Assembly (NCBI RefSeq): GCF_900142895.1
Contig: NZ_LT670847.1
Span: forward strand, 1,488,001-1,552,000
Source of the DNA: Vreelandella subglaciescola
Lineage (GTDB): Bacteria > Pseudomonadota > Gammaproteobacteria > Pseudomonadales > Halomonadaceae
Reading direction: 5' to 3'
Length of the DNA stretch: 64,000 nt
This document shows positions 49,202-59,168 of this stretch, piece by piece (position 1 is the first letter of the stretch; each line of letters begins with the position of its first letter). A program made the translations under genes and the position numbers. The notes beneath the pieces were generated by a model. That model had not been told where the DNA came from and did no database searches. It was given only the letters and a program-made list of their open reading frames with translations.

Positions 49202-49795
49202 ATGGGCACCCAACTCGGCAGCGCCGGGCTGATGCTGGTCAACTCGCTGATCGGCATTTATCTGTTTATTCTTATGCTGCGCTTTTTATTGCAGGCATCA
49301 AACGCCGATTACTACAATCCGGTGAGCCAGACGGTAGTCAAAATCACCCAGCCGGTTGTGGGGCCATTTCAACGCTTTCTCGGCCCTGTTGCCGGGCGTT
49401 TTGATCTTGCCACGCTAGCCGCGGGCTTTGTGCTCAAGGTGTTGGGCATCATTGTGATTTTCATGATTATCGGCGTGGGCATTCCACCCATCGGCGGGCT
49501 TCTGATTGCCACTGTTGCCGCTCTGGCCAACGCCATTTTGAAGATTTACTTCTTTGCGCTGATTGTGATGATCATCCTGAGCTGGGTTGCGCCGCAGGCC
49601 AGCCACCCCGGCGCACTTTTGGTCATGCAGCTGGTTGAGCCCATCATGGCGCCGGTGCGCCGCGTCATCCCTCCGCTGGGCATGATTGATCTGTCGCCCA
49701 TTGTGGTGTTTATCGCCATCAACCTGCTGGATGGCCTAGTGGTCGGCGCACTGATTCGTGCCGCCGGTATTTCCGGTAGGCTGGTAGGTCTATGA
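49202..49795 (+). CDS. yggT: YggT-family membrane protein
   Basis: Membrane protein of 197 residues made of two YggT repeats. FILMLRFLLQASNADYYNPV in the first and IMIILSWVAPQASHPGALLV in the second are the signature positions. Relatives are linked to osmotic tolerance and membrane protein assembly. It follows proC by 56 bases. Confidence 0.93.
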   Translation: MGTQLGSAGLMLVNSLIGIYLFILMLRFLLQASNADYYNPVSQTVVKITQPVVGPFQRFLGPVAGRFDLATLAAGFVLKVLGIIVIFMIIGVGIPPIGGLLIATVAALANAILKIYFFALIVMIILSWVAPQASHPGALLVMQLVEPIMAPVRRVIPPLGMIDLSPIVVFIAINLLDGLVVGALIRAAGISGRLVGL

Positions 49796-49824
49796 TTTCC
49801 CTTTGAATAAAACGATGATATGTC

Positions 49825-51030
49825 ATGCCTGATTCACATTCGGCCGACACGGAAAGCCAGCTGCTGCCAGATTCGGTAGGGCTTGTTACCCCGGAAGTCG
49901 CACACTTTGATACGCCGCTTGCGCTTGCCTGCGGAAAAACGCTGGCCGCCTACGATCTGGTCTATGAGACTTACGGTACGCTCAACGCCGAGCGTACTAA
50001 TGCCGTGCTCGTCTGCCATGCGCTTTCCGGCCACCATCACGCTGCCGGCTACCACCATCCGGACGACCGCAAGCCCGGCTGGTGGGACGCCTACATTGGC
50101 CCGGGCAAGTCGGTTGATACCAACCGCTTTTTTGTCATCTCGCTGAACAACCTCGGCGGCTGTCACGGCAGTACCGGCCCGCTTAGCCACAACCCCGACA
50201 CCGGCCGCCTGTGGGGGCCGGAGTTCCCCATGGTAACGGTTAGCGACTGGGTGCACAGCCAGGCGCGGCTGGCCGACCGCTTGGGTATCGAACGCTTTGC
50301 CGCCGTGATTGGCGGCAGTCTTGGCGGCATGCAGGTGCTCCAGTGGAGCATCGACTATCCCGAGCGCATCGCCAGCGCCGCGGTCATTGCGGCCACGCCG
50401 CGGCTTTCGGCGCAGAACATCGCCTTCAACGAAGTCGCCCGTCAGGCCATCCGCTCGGATCCCGACTTTCATGACGGCTGGTACGCCGAGCACGACACCA
50501 TGCCCAAACGCGGGCTGAAGCTGGCGCGCATGGTGGGGCATATTACCTACCTGTCCGCCGACGCCATGGGCTCCAAGTTCGGCCGCGACCTGCGCAGCGA
50601 CGACCTGCACTTTGGTTTTGGCGTGGAGTTTCAGGTGGAATCCTATCTGCGCTATCAAGGCGATACGTTCTCCACCACCTTTGACGCCAACACCTACCTG
50701 CTGATGACCAAGGCGCTCGACTACTTTGACCCGGCCGCAGAGCACGACGCTGAGCTGGCGCTGGCCCGGGCGCTGGCACCGGCGCAGTGCCCGTTTCTGG
50801 TGCTGAGCTTTTCCTCCGACTGGCGCTTCCCGCCGTCGCGCTCGCGCGAGCTGGTGGATGCCCTGATTCACGCCGGCAAACCGGTCAGCTATGCCAACAT
50901 AGATTCGCCCTACGGCCATGACGCCTTTCTGCTCCCCGAGCCGCGCTATGAGGCCATCTTCAGCGCCTTCATGCAGCGCGTCGCGCCGACGTCCGACACC
51001 CAGGCCGACCCAGAGGAGAGCCAACCGTGA
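49825..51030 (+). CDS. metX: MetX, homoserine O-acyltransferase
   Basis: Alpha/beta-hydrolase fold enzyme of 401 residues for methionine synthesis. The nucleophile Ser is in [12 protein letters not shown]; the catalytic Asp in [11 protein letters not shown] and His in YGHDAFLL. Whether it uses acetyl- or succinyl-CoA cannot be fixed from these motifs; gammaproteobacterial MetX paired with MetW often uses succinyl-CoA. It overlaps or abuts metW. Confidence 0.95.
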   Translation: MPDSHSADTESQLLPDSVGLVTPEVAHFDTPLALACGKTLAAYDLVYETYGTLNAERTNAVLVCHALSGHHHAAGYHHPDDRKPGWWDAYIGPGKSVDTNRFFVISLNNLGGCHGSTGPLSHNPDTGRLWGPEFPMVTVSDWVHSQARLADRLGIERFAAVIGGSLGGMQVLQWSIDYPERIASAAVIAATPRLSAQNIAFNEVARQAIRSDPDFHDGWYAEHDTMPKRGLKLARMVGHITYLSADAMGSKFGRDLRSDDLHFGFGVEFQVESYLRYQGDTFSTTFDANTYLLMTKALDYFDPAAEHDAELALARALAPAQCPFLVLSFSSDWRFPPSRSRELVDALIHAGKPVSYANIDSPYGHDAFLLPEPRYEAIFSAFMQRVAPTSDTQADPEESQP

Positions 51031-51626
51031 TGCGCGCCGATCTCAACATCATTTACGACTGGATAGCGCCCGACGCCCACGTGCTGGACCTGGCCTGCGG
51101 CGACGGCGTGCTGCTGGAAAACCTCGCTCGGCACAAGGGCGTCACCGGCTACGGGCTGGAAATCGATCCCGACGGCATTACCCGCTGCGTCGCCCGGGGC
51201 GTCAGCGTCATCGAGCACAATCTGGATGACGGCCTGGCGAGCTTTCGCGACCAGAGCTACGATCAGGTGATCATGACCCAGGCGCTGCAGGCGCTGCGCC
51301 GTCCGGACAAACTGCTCCATGAAATGCTGCGCGTGGCCGACGAAGGCATTATCACCTTCCCCAACTTTGCCTACTGGCGCCACCGCGTGCATCTGGGGCT
51401 ACGCGGCTATATGCCGGTGTCCAAGTCGCTACCCCACGCCTGGTACGATACGCCCAACATTCATCTGTCGACGTTCAACGACTTTGAACACCTGTGCCGC
51501 GATCAGGGGCTGGTCATCGTCGATCGCGCCGTCGGGGTAGGCAATCATCGCGGCCACTGGACCTCAAGGCTGTGGCCCAACCTGTTCGGTGAGATCGCGA
51601 TCTTTCGCGTTCGTCGGCAATCCTGA
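51027..51626 (+). CDS. metW: MetW, methionine biosynthesis methyltransferase-like protein
   Basis: Protein of 199 residues with the class I methyltransferase motif [16 protein letters not shown] and the MetW-specific [16 protein letters not shown]. It is needed with MetX for homoserine acylation in several bacteria. The GTG at 51027 has AGAGGAG 8 bases upstream and overlaps the metX stop; the ATG one codon on is an alternative. Confidence 0.94.
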   Translation: MMRADLNIIYDWIAPDAHVLDLACGDGVLLENLARHKGVTGYGLEIDPDGITRCVARGVSVIEHNLDDGLASFRDQSYDQVIMTQALQALRRPDKLLHEMLRVADEGIITFPNFAYWRHRVHLGLRGYMPVSKSLPHAWYDTPNIHLSTFNDFEHLCRDQGLVIVDRAVGVGNHRGHWTSRLWPNLFGEIAIFRVRRQS

Positions 51627-51658
51627 GCGCCACGCGCGCTGGTGGGAGGCAACATCAC

Positions 51659-52111
51659 ATGACGACACGCTGGCTATTTTGCGTCATTGCGCTTTTCGGG
51701 CTCAGCCTGATGGCGCTTGTGGCCCACGCCGGGCAGCAGGAAACCGCCGGCGCTTACGAGATCCACTATAGCGCGGTGAGCACCCGTTTTTTGACGCCGG
51801 AAGTGGCCCGTTCCTACGGCCTGCAACGCAGCGCCGGGCTGGGGCTGATCAACGTCAGCGTCAGAAAGCGGCAAGACGACGGCACCACGCGGGCAACCAA
51901 TGCCGGGGTTAAAGGCAGCGTCGGTCTGCTGGACGACACTCCCAAAGCGCTGAACTTTCGCACCGTGCGCGACAACGGCGCCGTCTACCAGCTGGCCACG
52001 TTTCGCCTGCAGTACGACGCACCGCTGCACTTTGCGCTCAAGGTGCGCACCGACCGCAACGCCGAGCCCGAACGCGTTGACTTCATCCAGCGCTTTTATC
52101 TCGAGCGCTAA
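51659..52111 (+). CDS. DUF4426 exported protein
   Basis: Protein of 150 residues with an N-terminal signal (WLFCVIALFGLSLMALVAHAG). The rest, with YEIHYSAVSTRFLTPEVARS, matches DUF4426, usually found after metW in this order in Pseudomonas. Function unknown; periplasmic location inferred from the signal. Confidence 0.85.
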   Translation: MTTRWLFCVIALFGLSLMALVAHAGQQETAGAYEIHYSAVSTRFLTPEVARSYGLQRSAGLGLINVSVRKRQDDGTTRATNAGVKGSVGLLDDTPKALNFRTVRDNGAVYQLATFRLQYDAPLHFALKVRTDRNAEPERVDFIQRFYLER

Positions 52112-52123
52112 TCGCCCCGACCG

Positions 52124-52906
52124 CTAGAGCCGCACGTCGAGCCTGCGTTCAAGCGCTACCGCTACTGGCATGTCGCCGGTTTGGGCGTTGTCCCGGTCGC
52201 TGTCCTTGAAAAAGCTCACGCCGTAGGCCAGCACCTCAACGCCGCAGGCTACCGCCTCGCCAAGCGCCTCGGCGTAGGCGGGGTCAATGTGCGCCGCCGC
52301 GCCCACGCTATCAATCCCCTCATGGGCCACGCAGAACACCAGCACCGCTCGCGCGCCGCCCTGCGCCAGCCGGCTCAGGGTACGCAGGTGGCGGGTGCCC
52401 CGAACGCTGACCGCATCAGGAAAGTAGCCCAGCCCGTCGGCCTCCTTGAGCGTGACCTGTTTGACCTCGACATACGCCTGACCGCGCTCGGGATCATCCA
52501 GCAGAAAATCCAGCCGCGCATCGTCAACGCTGGCTTCACGCTTCAGCGTGACATAGCCGCGCAGCGGCGCCAGACGCCCGGCCGCCAGTGCCGCCTCAAC
52601 GATGCGGTTGGCGCGCCCGGTATTGACCGAGGCCAGCGCCACGCCGCCGTCCTTTTCCGGCAGCTCGATCAGCTCCCAGGTCCAGGCCAGCTTGCGTTTA
52701 GGGTTGTCACTGGGGACTAACCATACTCGACACCCCGGCTGGTTGACTGCGGTCATCGCGCCGGTATTGGGGCAGTGCGCCACCACGTCGCGGCCATCGT
52801 CCAGACGCACATCCGCCAGAAAGCGTTTGTAGCGCCGTATCAGCGTGCCGGGCACCAACGGCGGATAGCGCCACGCGCCTGATTCGGCGGGCAAAATTGC
52901 TGCCAT
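52124..52906 (-). CDS. sfsA: SfsA, sugar fermentation stimulation protein / nuclease-like
   Basis: Protein of 260 residues. The N-terminal part has LIRRYKRFLADVRL and VAHCPNTGAM; the C-terminal part has DFLLDDPERGQAYVEVKQVTL, a PD-(D/E)xK-like nuclease motif, and FPDAVSVRGTRHLRTL. SfsA binds DNA and its role is not settled. The start MAAILPAES has AAGGAG 5 bases upstream; a longer frame adds 23 residues without support. In Pseudomonas sfsA also lies before dksA. Confidence 0.94.
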   Translation of the reverse strand: MAAILPAESGAWRYPPLVPGTLIRRYKRFLADVRLDDGRDVVAHCPNTGAMTAVNQPGCRVWLVPSDNPKRKLAWTWELIELPEKDGGVALASVNTGRANRIVEAALAAGRLAPLRGYVTLKREASVDDARLDFLLDDPERGQAYVEVKQVTLKEADGLGYFPDAVSVRGTRHLRTLSRLAQGGARAVLVFCVAHEGIDSVGAAAHIDPAYAEALGEAVACGVEVLAYGVSFFKDSDRDNAQTGDMPVAVALERRLDVRL

Positions 52907-53078
52907 GAAAGCTCCTTTATTATCCTGCCCCGACGCGGGGCGCGATACCCTAACACCGTTCAACGCCGGCATCATGCTTGCATTCGCCGCGTTTTTACGC
53001 TAAACAAGCATCCCTTTGGCGCGACATCGATTAGCCACTAATGGTCGTTCAGCAGTCATTTATGTAAGGGGCACTCCC

Positions 53079-53516
53079 ATGCCAGTAGCAGAAAAGAAAA
53101 CGGAAGCGTCCAACACCTTCACCCCGTACGAACCAGCCGCGGGTGAGGAATACATGAACGAGCGGCAGCTGGAGCACTTCCGTCAGCTGCTGCTGGACTG
53201 GAAACAGGAGCTCATGGAAGAGGTGGACCGTACCGTTCGCCACCTGCAGGAAGATGCCAACAACTATGCCGATCCGGCCGACCGGGCAACCCAGGAAGAG
53301 GGCTTCAGCCTGGAGCTGCGCACCCGGGATCGCGAGCGCAAACTGCTGAAAAAGATCAATGAAACGATCGAAAAAATCGACGAAGACGATTACGGCTTTT
53401 GCGACACCTGCGGCATTGATATCGGCATCCGCCGGCTCGAAGCGCGGCCTACCGCCACGCTGTGCGTGGACTGCAAAACGCTGGCCGAGCTCAAGGAAAA
53501 ACAGCTCGGCGGCTAA
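53079..53516 (+). CDS. dksA: DksA, RNA polymerase-binding transcription factor
   Basis: Protein of 145 residues. The coiled coil is centred on ANNYADPADRATQEE, with the Asp-x-x-Asp tip (DPADRA) that reaches the polymerase active site. The zinc finger has four Cys (CDTCG and CVDCK). It works with ppGpp in the stringent response, including rRNA promoter control. TAAGGGG is 7 bases upstream; a terminator follows. Confidence 0.97.
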   Translation: MPVAEKKTEASNTFTPYEPAAGEEYMNERQLEHFRQLLLDWKQELMEEVDRTVRHLQEDANNYADPADRATQEEGFSLELRTRDRERKLLKKINETIEKIDEDDYGFCDTCGIDIGIRRLEARPTATLCVDCKTLAELKEKQLGG

Positions 53517-53534
53517 CTCGCCGGCACGCTTGGC

Positions 53535-53564
53535 AAACGCGGGCACCTTCGGGTGCCCGTTTGC
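53535..53564 (+). terminator. Intrinsic terminator after dksA
   Basis: GGGCACC pairs with GGTGCCC over a TTCG tetraloop, extended by AAACGC/GCGTTT-like flanks, and ends in TTTGCGTTT. Confidence 0.82.
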
Positions 53565-53642
53565 GTTTCTTGCCTGCCACTTTTTCACCGCCCCTTATGT
53601 TCACCGTCCCTCTATTGCACCGGCACTGTTACCATGGTCCTC

Positions 53643-54548
53643 ATGGAAACTGACACTCACATCCGCTATCGCGGTCGCTTTGCACCGACGCCGTCGGGCC
53701 CGCTGCATTTTGGCTCGCTGGTGGCCGCGCTGGGCAGCTATCTGGATGCCCGCGTCGCCGGCGGTGAATGGTGGGTGCGCATTGAAGATATCGACCCGCC
53801 GCGCTGCCCCCAAGGGGCGGCCGCCACCGTCTTGCGCCAGCTTGAGGCCTTCGGCCTCGAGTGGGATGGCAAAGTCCTCTGGCAGCACCGGCGCGCCCCC
53901 GCTTACCAAAGCGCGCTTGACCGGCTGGTGGAACAGGGCCTTGCCTATGCGTGCAGCTGCTCGCGCAAACAGTGGCGTAACTACGGCGTTTACCCCGGCT
54001 GGTGTCGCAGCGGCGTTGGCAATGCGGAGGCGCCCTGCGCCTGGCGGCTGAGAAGCGACCTGGGCGAGCACCCCGCGCGCTTTGACGACCGCCTGCTGGG
54101 TACGCTGACGTTTGACCCCGCTGCGCTGGGCGACGTCGTGCTCAAGCGCAAGGACGAGCTTTTTGCCTATCAGCTGGCCGTGGTGGTAGACGACGCCGAG
54201 CAGGGCATGACCGACGTGGTGCGCGGCATGGACCTTTTAGATAACACGCCGTGGCAGCGCCAGCTACAGCGCGCGCTGGGCTACCCGCGGCCGCGCTATC
54301 TGCATCTGCCGCTGGTCGTGGCCGACAACGGCCAGAAGCTCTCCAAACAAAACCTTGCGCCGACGCTTGCCGACGATGAACGCGGCATTCGCCAACAGCT
54401 GTTTGACGCCCTGATCGCACTCGATCAGGCGCCGCCGTCCGAACTCGCCCACAGCCCGCCCCGCGAACAGCTCGCCTGGGGCATTGCCCACTGGTCAGCG
54501 GCGCGTCTGGCCACAGCCCCCACGCGCCCCGCGCCTCAGGAGAGTTAG
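53643..54548 (+). CDS. gluQ: Glutamyl-Q tRNA(Asp) synthetase
   Basis: Truncated GluRS paralogue of 301 residues that attaches Glu to the queuosine of tRNA(Asp). FAPTPSGPLHFGSLVAALGS contains the HIGH-like site; the KMSKS-like motif is KLSKQ. The zinc site is CSCSRKQWRNYGVYPGWC. There is no anticodon-binding domain, as expected. Two ATGs three codons apart both lack a ribosome site; I use the second. It precedes the cbrXAB genes as in Pseudomonas. Confidence 0.94.
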   Translation: METDTHIRYRGRFAPTPSGPLHFGSLVAALGSYLDARVAGGEWWVRIEDIDPPRCPQGAAATVLRQLEAFGLEWDGKVLWQHRRAPAYQSALDRLVEQGLAYACSCSRKQWRNYGVYPGWCRSGVGNAEAPCAWRLRSDLGEHPARFDDRLLGTLTFDPAALGDVVLKRKDELFAYQLAVVVDDAEQGMTDVVRGMDLLDNTPWQRQLQRALGYPRPRYLHLPLVVADNGQKLSKQNLAPTLADDERGIRQQLFDALIALDQAPPSELAHSPPREQLAWGIAHWSAARLATAPTRPAPQES

Positions 54549-54550
54549 CC

Positions 54551-54727
54551 GTGTACGTGTACCGCATCATGCTGTTTCTGGTTTTCGGTGGCTATCTGCT
54601 GTCGCCGCTATTGATGAGCGGCTGGGGCAACCCGGATATCGCCTGGTACCGGCCGTTTCTGATCTGGGGCGGGCTCATCGCCCTCACCGTATGGCTGGAA
54701 CAAAAAAGGAAGCTTGATGAGCGCTGA
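54551..54727 (+). CDS. cbrX: Small membrane protein in the cbrX position
   Basis: A 58-residue product with a GTG start (VYVYRIMLFLVFGGYLLSPL), too short for usual gene finding. Two hydrophobic segments are seen, LFLVFGGYLLSPLLM and FLIWGGLIALTVWL. AGGAGAG lies 6 bases upstream. It begins 2 bases after gluQ and its last 11 bases overlap cbrA, a layout for coupled translation. In Pseudomonas a small ORF called cbrX sits in the same place; the name is given by position, not by proven homology. Confidence 0.72.
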   Translation: MYVYRIMLFLVFGGYLLSPLLMSGWGNPDIAWYRPFLIWGGLIALTVWLEQKRKLDER

Positions 54728-57665
54728 ATTGACGGGAATCGTGCTGCTGGGGCTGGGTTATCTGGCGCTGCTGTTTGGCTGTGGCCTGGCGATTGAACGG
54801 GGCTGGGTGTCCCCCCGGCTGACGCGTCATCCGGCGGTCTATACCCTGTCGCTCGGGGTTTACGCCAGCGCCTGGGCCATCTACGGCAGCGTGGAGTTTG
54901 CCGCCAACGCCGGCTTTGGCTATCTGGCCTACTATCTCGGTGCAGCCGGCGCGTTCTTGCTGGCCCCGGTGCTGCTCGTCCCCATTCAGCGGATTACCCG
55001 CACCTACCAGCTCGCCTCACTGGCTGACCTATTCGCTTTCCGCTTTCGCACCCGCTGGGCGGGCACCATCGTCACGCTGGTCAGCGTACTCGCTGTGCTG
55101 CCGCTGCTGGGGATTCAGGTCAAAACCCTGAGCGAGGCGATCAACGCCATGACCGGCACCACGGCGGGCAGCAGCGTCGCCCTGCTGTTCTGTCTGGTGA
55201 TTGCCGCCTTCGCGGTCCTGTTCGGCGCCCGTTACAGCCACTTGCGCGCGCGCCACAACACGCTGCTGGCCGCCATTGCCTTCGAGTCGCTGGTCAAGCT
55301 TGGCGTCATGCTCGCCCTCGGCGCCATCGCGCTGTGGGGCGTGTTCGACGGCCCTCAGCATTTGCAGCAGTGGCTGGGCGGCGAAGGGCGCGCGCTGACC
55401 GCGCAGACGCCCACCCTTGACCCGGCGCACTGGCGCACGCTGCTGCTGCTGTTTTTTGCTGCCGCCTTCATGATGCCCCACCTGTTTCATATCACCTTTG
55501 CCGAAAGCCTCTCGCGGCATACGCTGCTGCAGGCCAGCTGGACGCTGCCGCTGTTTTTGCTGCTCATGGCGCTGCCCGTCCCGCTGATCTGGTGGGCCGC
55601 GCAAAAGACCGCCGGCGCGCCCATCAGCGTCACCGCCTACGCTGCCTACCTCATGAGCGAGCACGCCGCCGTGGGCGCGCTGGCCTTTGTCGGCGGGCTG
55701 GCGGCCGCCAGCGGCACCATGATCATGATTGCGCTGGCGCTCTCGGGCATGGTGCTCAACCACATCGTGCTGGTCGCCCACCCACCCGAAGCCCGCGCCG
55801 ACCTCTACGGCTGGCTACGCTGGCTGCGCCGCGGATTGATTGTCGCGGTGGTGATCGGCGGCTGGCTGTTTCATGCCGCCGTGGGCAGCCGCCACGACCT
55901 GATGGCGCTGGGGCTGGCGGCCTTTGTCGGCATGGCACAGTGTCTGCCGGGCATGCTCGCGCTGCTGTACTGGCCCGGCGCCAACCGCAACGGCCTGGTC
56001 GCCGGGCTGTTGGCCGGCGTTGCCGTCTGGCTCTGGGGGCTGTGGCTACCGCTGTTCGTATCGCTGCCCGAGATGTGGCTGCCGCTGCCCGGCGAGCCGC
56101 TCTGGTATCAGGTCACGCTGTTGTCACTTTCCGCCAACATTCTCACGCTGATCGTCGTGTCGCTGTTTACCCGCACCTCGGAAGGCGAGCGCTCGGCCGC
56201 AGAGGCCTGCTCGGTGGACGCGGTCATCCGCTCCAAACGCCTGCCACTTGAAGCCGCCACGGTGGCCGACTTCAGCGCCCAGCTGGCCGAAGCGCTGGGC
56301 GACGAAGCCGCCGGCCGCGAGGTCAACCGTGCCCTGCAAGCCCTCAATCTGAACCGCGAGGAGCATCGCCCTTACGCGCTGCGCCGCCTGCGCGATCGCA
56401 TTCAGGCCAACCTTTCCGGGCTGATGGGGCCGTCGGTCGCCCGCGACATTGTTGACCGCTACCTGCCCTACCGCAACGACGATGTGCCGGTCACCGACGA
56501 CATCCACTTTGTCGAAAGCCGTCTGGAAGCCTACCGTTCGCGGCTCACAGGATTGGCACGGGAGCTCGACGGCCTGCGCCGCCACCACCGCCAGACGCTG
56601 GCCAACCTGCCGGTCGGGCTGTGCGTCTTCGGCAACGACGACGAGCTGGTGATGTGGAACCGGGCACTGGCCGAGCTTTCCGGCATCAGCGGTGAAAGCG
56701 TGGTTGGCGCCCACCGCGACAGCCTTCCCGAACCCTGGCCGACGCTGCTGCAAAGCGCGCTTTCAAGCGTAAGCGTCACGCTTTACAAACAGGCCGCTCA
56801 CCTGCACAACCGCGATCACTTTTTGACGCTGCACACCGCGGATTTGAGCGGCGACGACAGCCGCGGCGGCCGCGTGGTCATGATTGAAGATCACACCGAG
56901 ATGAAATGGCTCGAAGACGAACTCGTGCACGCCGCCCGGCTGGCGTCCATCGGCCAGCTGGCCGCCGGCGTGGCCCACGAGATCGGCAACCCGATTACCG
57001 GGATTTCGTCGCTGGCGCAAAACCTGCGCTACGACACCGACGATCCGGTGCTGCTGGAAACCGCCGACCAGATTCAAACGCTGACCGAACGGGTGACTCG
57101 CATCGTCAGCTCGCTGGTGGAGTTTACCCACGGCGGGCGAAACGCCGTGGCGCTGCCACGCTCACCGATAGGACTGGGCCGCATCAGCGAGGAAGCCCTG
57201 CATTTGTTACACTTGGCCCGCACCAGCGAGGCGGTCACGTTTCACAACATCTGCCCGTCAGACGTGGTGGTACGCGGCGATGCCCAGCGGCTTATTCAAG
57301 TCATGCTCAACCTGCTGGGCAACGCCCGCGACGCCTGCGCGCCCCACGGCACGGTCACGATCAGCGCCGGCATCCACGGCAAAGACGCCTGGTGGCGCGT
57401 GACCGACGACGGTCAGGGCATTGCCCCCGAAGTGCGCGACCGCCTGTTCGAGCCGTTCGCCACCACCAAACCGGCCGGCGAAGGCACCGGGCTCGGGCTG
57501 TCGCTGGCCTACCAGATTGTGAGCGAGCATCAGGGCAGCATCGCCGTCGCCTCGCCACCCCCCGGCCACTCCCGCGGCACCGCCATGACGCTATGGCTAC
57601 CGCTCTATCACCCAGACAAGCAACAGGACGATCCGCCGCCCCATGCAGAAGATTCTGATTGTTGA
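54717..57665 (+). CDS. cbrA: CbrA, sensor histidine kinase with transporter-like domain
   Basis: Protein of 982 residues. The N-terminal half (about 1-490) has some 13 membrane segments of the sodium/solute symporter (SLC5) type, known in Pseudomonas CbrA to link histidine uptake with signalling. Next come a STAC/PAS region (PVGLCVFGNDDELVMWNRAL) and the kinase core: H box AAGVAHEIGNPITG, N box LLGNARDACA, G1 VTDDGQGIAP, G2 GTGLGLSLAYQI. It senses carbon/nitrogen status and phosphorylates CbrB. The ATG has AAGGAA 5 bases upstream and lies inside cbrX; it overlaps cbrB by 23 bases. Confidence 0.93.
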   Translation: MSAELTGIVLLGLGYLALLFGCGLAIERGWVSPRLTRHPAVYTLSLGVYASAWAIYGSVEFAANAGFGYLAYYLGAAGAFLLAPVLLVPIQRITRTYQLASLADLFAFRFRTRWAGTIVTLVSVLAVLPLLGIQVKTLSEAINAMTGTTAGSSVALLFCLVIAAFAVLFGARYSHLRARHNTLLAAIAFESLVKLGVMLALGAIALWGVFDGPQHLQQWLGGEGRALTAQTPTLDPAHWRTLLLLFFAAAFMMPHLFHITFAESLSRHTLLQASWTLPLFLLLMALPVPLIWWAAQKTAGAPISVTAYAAYLMSEHAAVGALAFVGGLAAASGTMIMIALALSGMVLNHIVLVAHPPEARADLYGWLRWLRRGLIVAVVIGGWLFHAAVGSRHDLMALGLAAFVGMAQCLPGMLALLYWPGANRNGLVAGLLAGVAVWLWGLWLPLFVSLPEMWLPLPGEPLWYQVTLLSLSANILTLIVVSLFTRTSEGERSAAEACSVDAVIRSKRLPLEAATVADFSAQLAEALGDEAAGREVNRALQALNLNREEHRPYALRRLRDRIQANLSGLMGPSVARDIVDRYLPYRNDDVPVTDDIHFVESRLEAYRSRLTGLARELDGLRRHHRQTLANLPVGLCVFGNDDELVMWNRALAELSGISGESVVGAHRDSLPEPWPTLLQSALSSVSVTLYKQAAHLHNRDHFLTLHTADLSGDDSRGGRVVMIEDHTEMKWLEDELVHAARLASIGQLAAGVAHEIGNPITGISSLAQNLRYDTDDPVLLETADQIQTLTERVTRIVSSLVEFTHGGRNAVALPRSPIGLGRISEEALHLLHLARTSEAVTFHNICPSDVVVRGDAQRLIQVMLNLLGNARDACAPHGTVTISAGIHGKDAWWRVTDDGQGIAPEVRDRLFEPFATTKPAGEGTGLGLSLAYQIVSEHQGSIAVASPPPGHSRGTAMTLWLPLYHPDKQQDDPPPHAEDSDC

Positions 57666-59040
57666 AGATGAAGCGATTATCCGCAGCGCCCTCAAGCGGC
57701 TGCTGGAGCGCCACGACTACGCGGTGAGCGAAGCCGGAAGCGTCGAAGACGCCGCCGTGCTCGACCCCCAGCGTTTTGATCTGGTGATCAGCGACTTGCG
57801 TCTGCCCGGAGAAGCAGGCACGGCGCTGATCGAGCGTGCCGCGCCGGTGCCGGTACTGATCATGACCAGCTACGCCAGCATGCGTTCGGCCATCGAGTCG
57901 CTCAAACAGGGCGCGGTTGACTACATTGCCAAACCGTTTGACCACGCCGAGCTGGTGGAAACCGTGGCGCGCCTGCTGCACCAGCAATCCATGCGTCAGG
58001 GCGAGCCCCCCGACATCACCGACGCAGGCGGCAGCAGCCAGCCCATGATCGGCGACTGCGATGCCATGCAGCAGGTGTATACCCGCATCCGCAAAACCGC
58101 CCCGGCCGACGTTACCGTGCTGATCCAGGGCGAGTCCGGCACCGGCAAGGAGCTGGTCGCCCGTGCCCTGCACCAGCAGAGCAAACGCGCCGGTGCTCCG
58201 CTGATCTCGGTCAACTGCGCGGCGATCCCCGAAACACTGATCGAATCGGAGCTTTTCGGCCACGAAAAAGGCGCCTTTACCGGCGCCAGCGCCTCGCGCA
58301 CGGGGCTGGTCGAAGCCGCCGACGGTGGCACGCTGTTTCTCGACGAAATCGGCGAGCTGCCGCTCGATGCCCAGGCGCGGCTGCTGCGCGTGCTGCAGGA
58401 AGGTGAAATTCGCAAAATCGGCTCGGTCGAAACCCGCCATGTCGATGTCCGCCTGATCGCCGCCACCCACCGCGATCTGGGTGCGCTGTCCAAAAGCGGC
58501 GAGTTCCGGCTGGACCTGTACTATCGCCTGAACGTCATGCAGATCGATCTGCCGGCCCTGCGCGAACGGGAAGACGACGTGCTGGCGATTGCCGACATTC
58601 TTCTCGACAAGGCCTGCAAACGCCATAAACGCGAAGGCCTGCGGCTGTCGCGCGCGGCGCGCCAGGATCTGCATGACTACCCCTGGCCGGGCAACGTGCG
58701 CGAGCTGGAAAACGCGCTGGAGCGCAGCGTGATTCTGGCCGAAGGCCACCTGATTCACCCGGATGATCTCGGCCTCGCCCCGGCAGCCACGCGCCCGCAG
58801 CCCGTGCCCGCCACCCCGGCACAGGCCCCCGATGATGCCCTCGCGGAAGACACTCATGCCGATGAAACGGCGGAAGGCGTGTCGCTGGAAGACTATTTCC
58901 AGCATTTTGTCCTTGAGCACCAGGACCACATGAGCGAAACCGAGCTGGCGCAAAAGCTCGGTATCAGCCGTAAAAACCTCTGGGAGCGCCGCCAGCGGCT
59001 GGGCATCCCGCGCAAGAAAAACGCCCGGCGCACGCCCTGA
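57643..59040 (+). CDS. cbrB: CbrB, NtrC-family sigma-54 response regulator
   Basis: Protein of 465 residues. The receiver domain has phospho-acceptor Asp51 in DLVISDLRLPG. The AAA+ domain has GESGTGKELVAR and the sigma-54 contact loop GAFTGA. The C-terminal Fis-type helix-turn-helix is SETELAQKLGISRKNLWERR. CbrB activates sigma-54 promoters, above all that of the crcZ sRNA, and a matching promoter lies 266 bases downstream of this gene. It is translationally coupled to cbrA. Confidence 0.95.
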   Translation: MQKILIVEDEAIIRSALKRLLERHDYAVSEAGSVEDAAVLDPQRFDLVISDLRLPGEAGTALIERAAPVPVLIMTSYASMRSAIESLKQGAVDYIAKPFDHAELVETVARLLHQQSMRQGEPPDITDAGGSSQPMIGDCDAMQQVYTRIRKTAPADVTVLIQGESGTGKELVARALHQQSKRAGAPLISVNCAAIPETLIESELFGHEKGAFTGASASRTGLVEAADGGTLFLDEIGELPLDAQARLLRVLQEGEIRKIGSVETRHVDVRLIAATHRDLGALSKSGEFRLDLYYRLNVMQIDLPALREREDDVLAIADILLDKACKRHKREGLRLSRAARQDLHDYPWPGNVRELENALERSVILAEGHLIHPDDLGLAPAATRPQPVPATPAQAPDDALAEDTHADETAEGVSLEDYFQHFVLEHQDHMSETELAQKLGISRKNLWERRQRLGIPRKKNARRTP

Positions 59041-59084
59041 AAGCGCGAGCTCTGCTACGCCTCTCCGCCAAGCCTCATGCCCAT

Positions 59085-59130
59085 GGCGCCGCCCCAGGCG
59101 CCTCTTAGACCAACGTCTAATGCCTTGTTT
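59085..59130 (+). terminator. Hairpins after cbrB, weak terminator
   Basis: Two hairpins follow each other: GGCGCC with GGCGCC over a 6-base loop (59085-59102), and TTAGAC with GTCTAA over CAAC (59105-59120). A TTGTTTTTAAA tract follows. Together they may end the cbrAB transcript ahead of the sRNA gene. Confidence 0.5.
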
Positions 59131-59168
59131 TTAAAGCGATTACGTCTTTCCTGCGCACGTGAAAAAAC

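Noticed and set aside
49834..51024. 396-codon minus-strand frame opposite metX
   Set aside because: Shadow of metX; no domain seen.
57361..58953. 530-codon minus-strand frame opposite cbrA/cbrB
   Set aside because: It has no recognisable family and is fully covered by cbrA and cbrB, whose motifs are certain.
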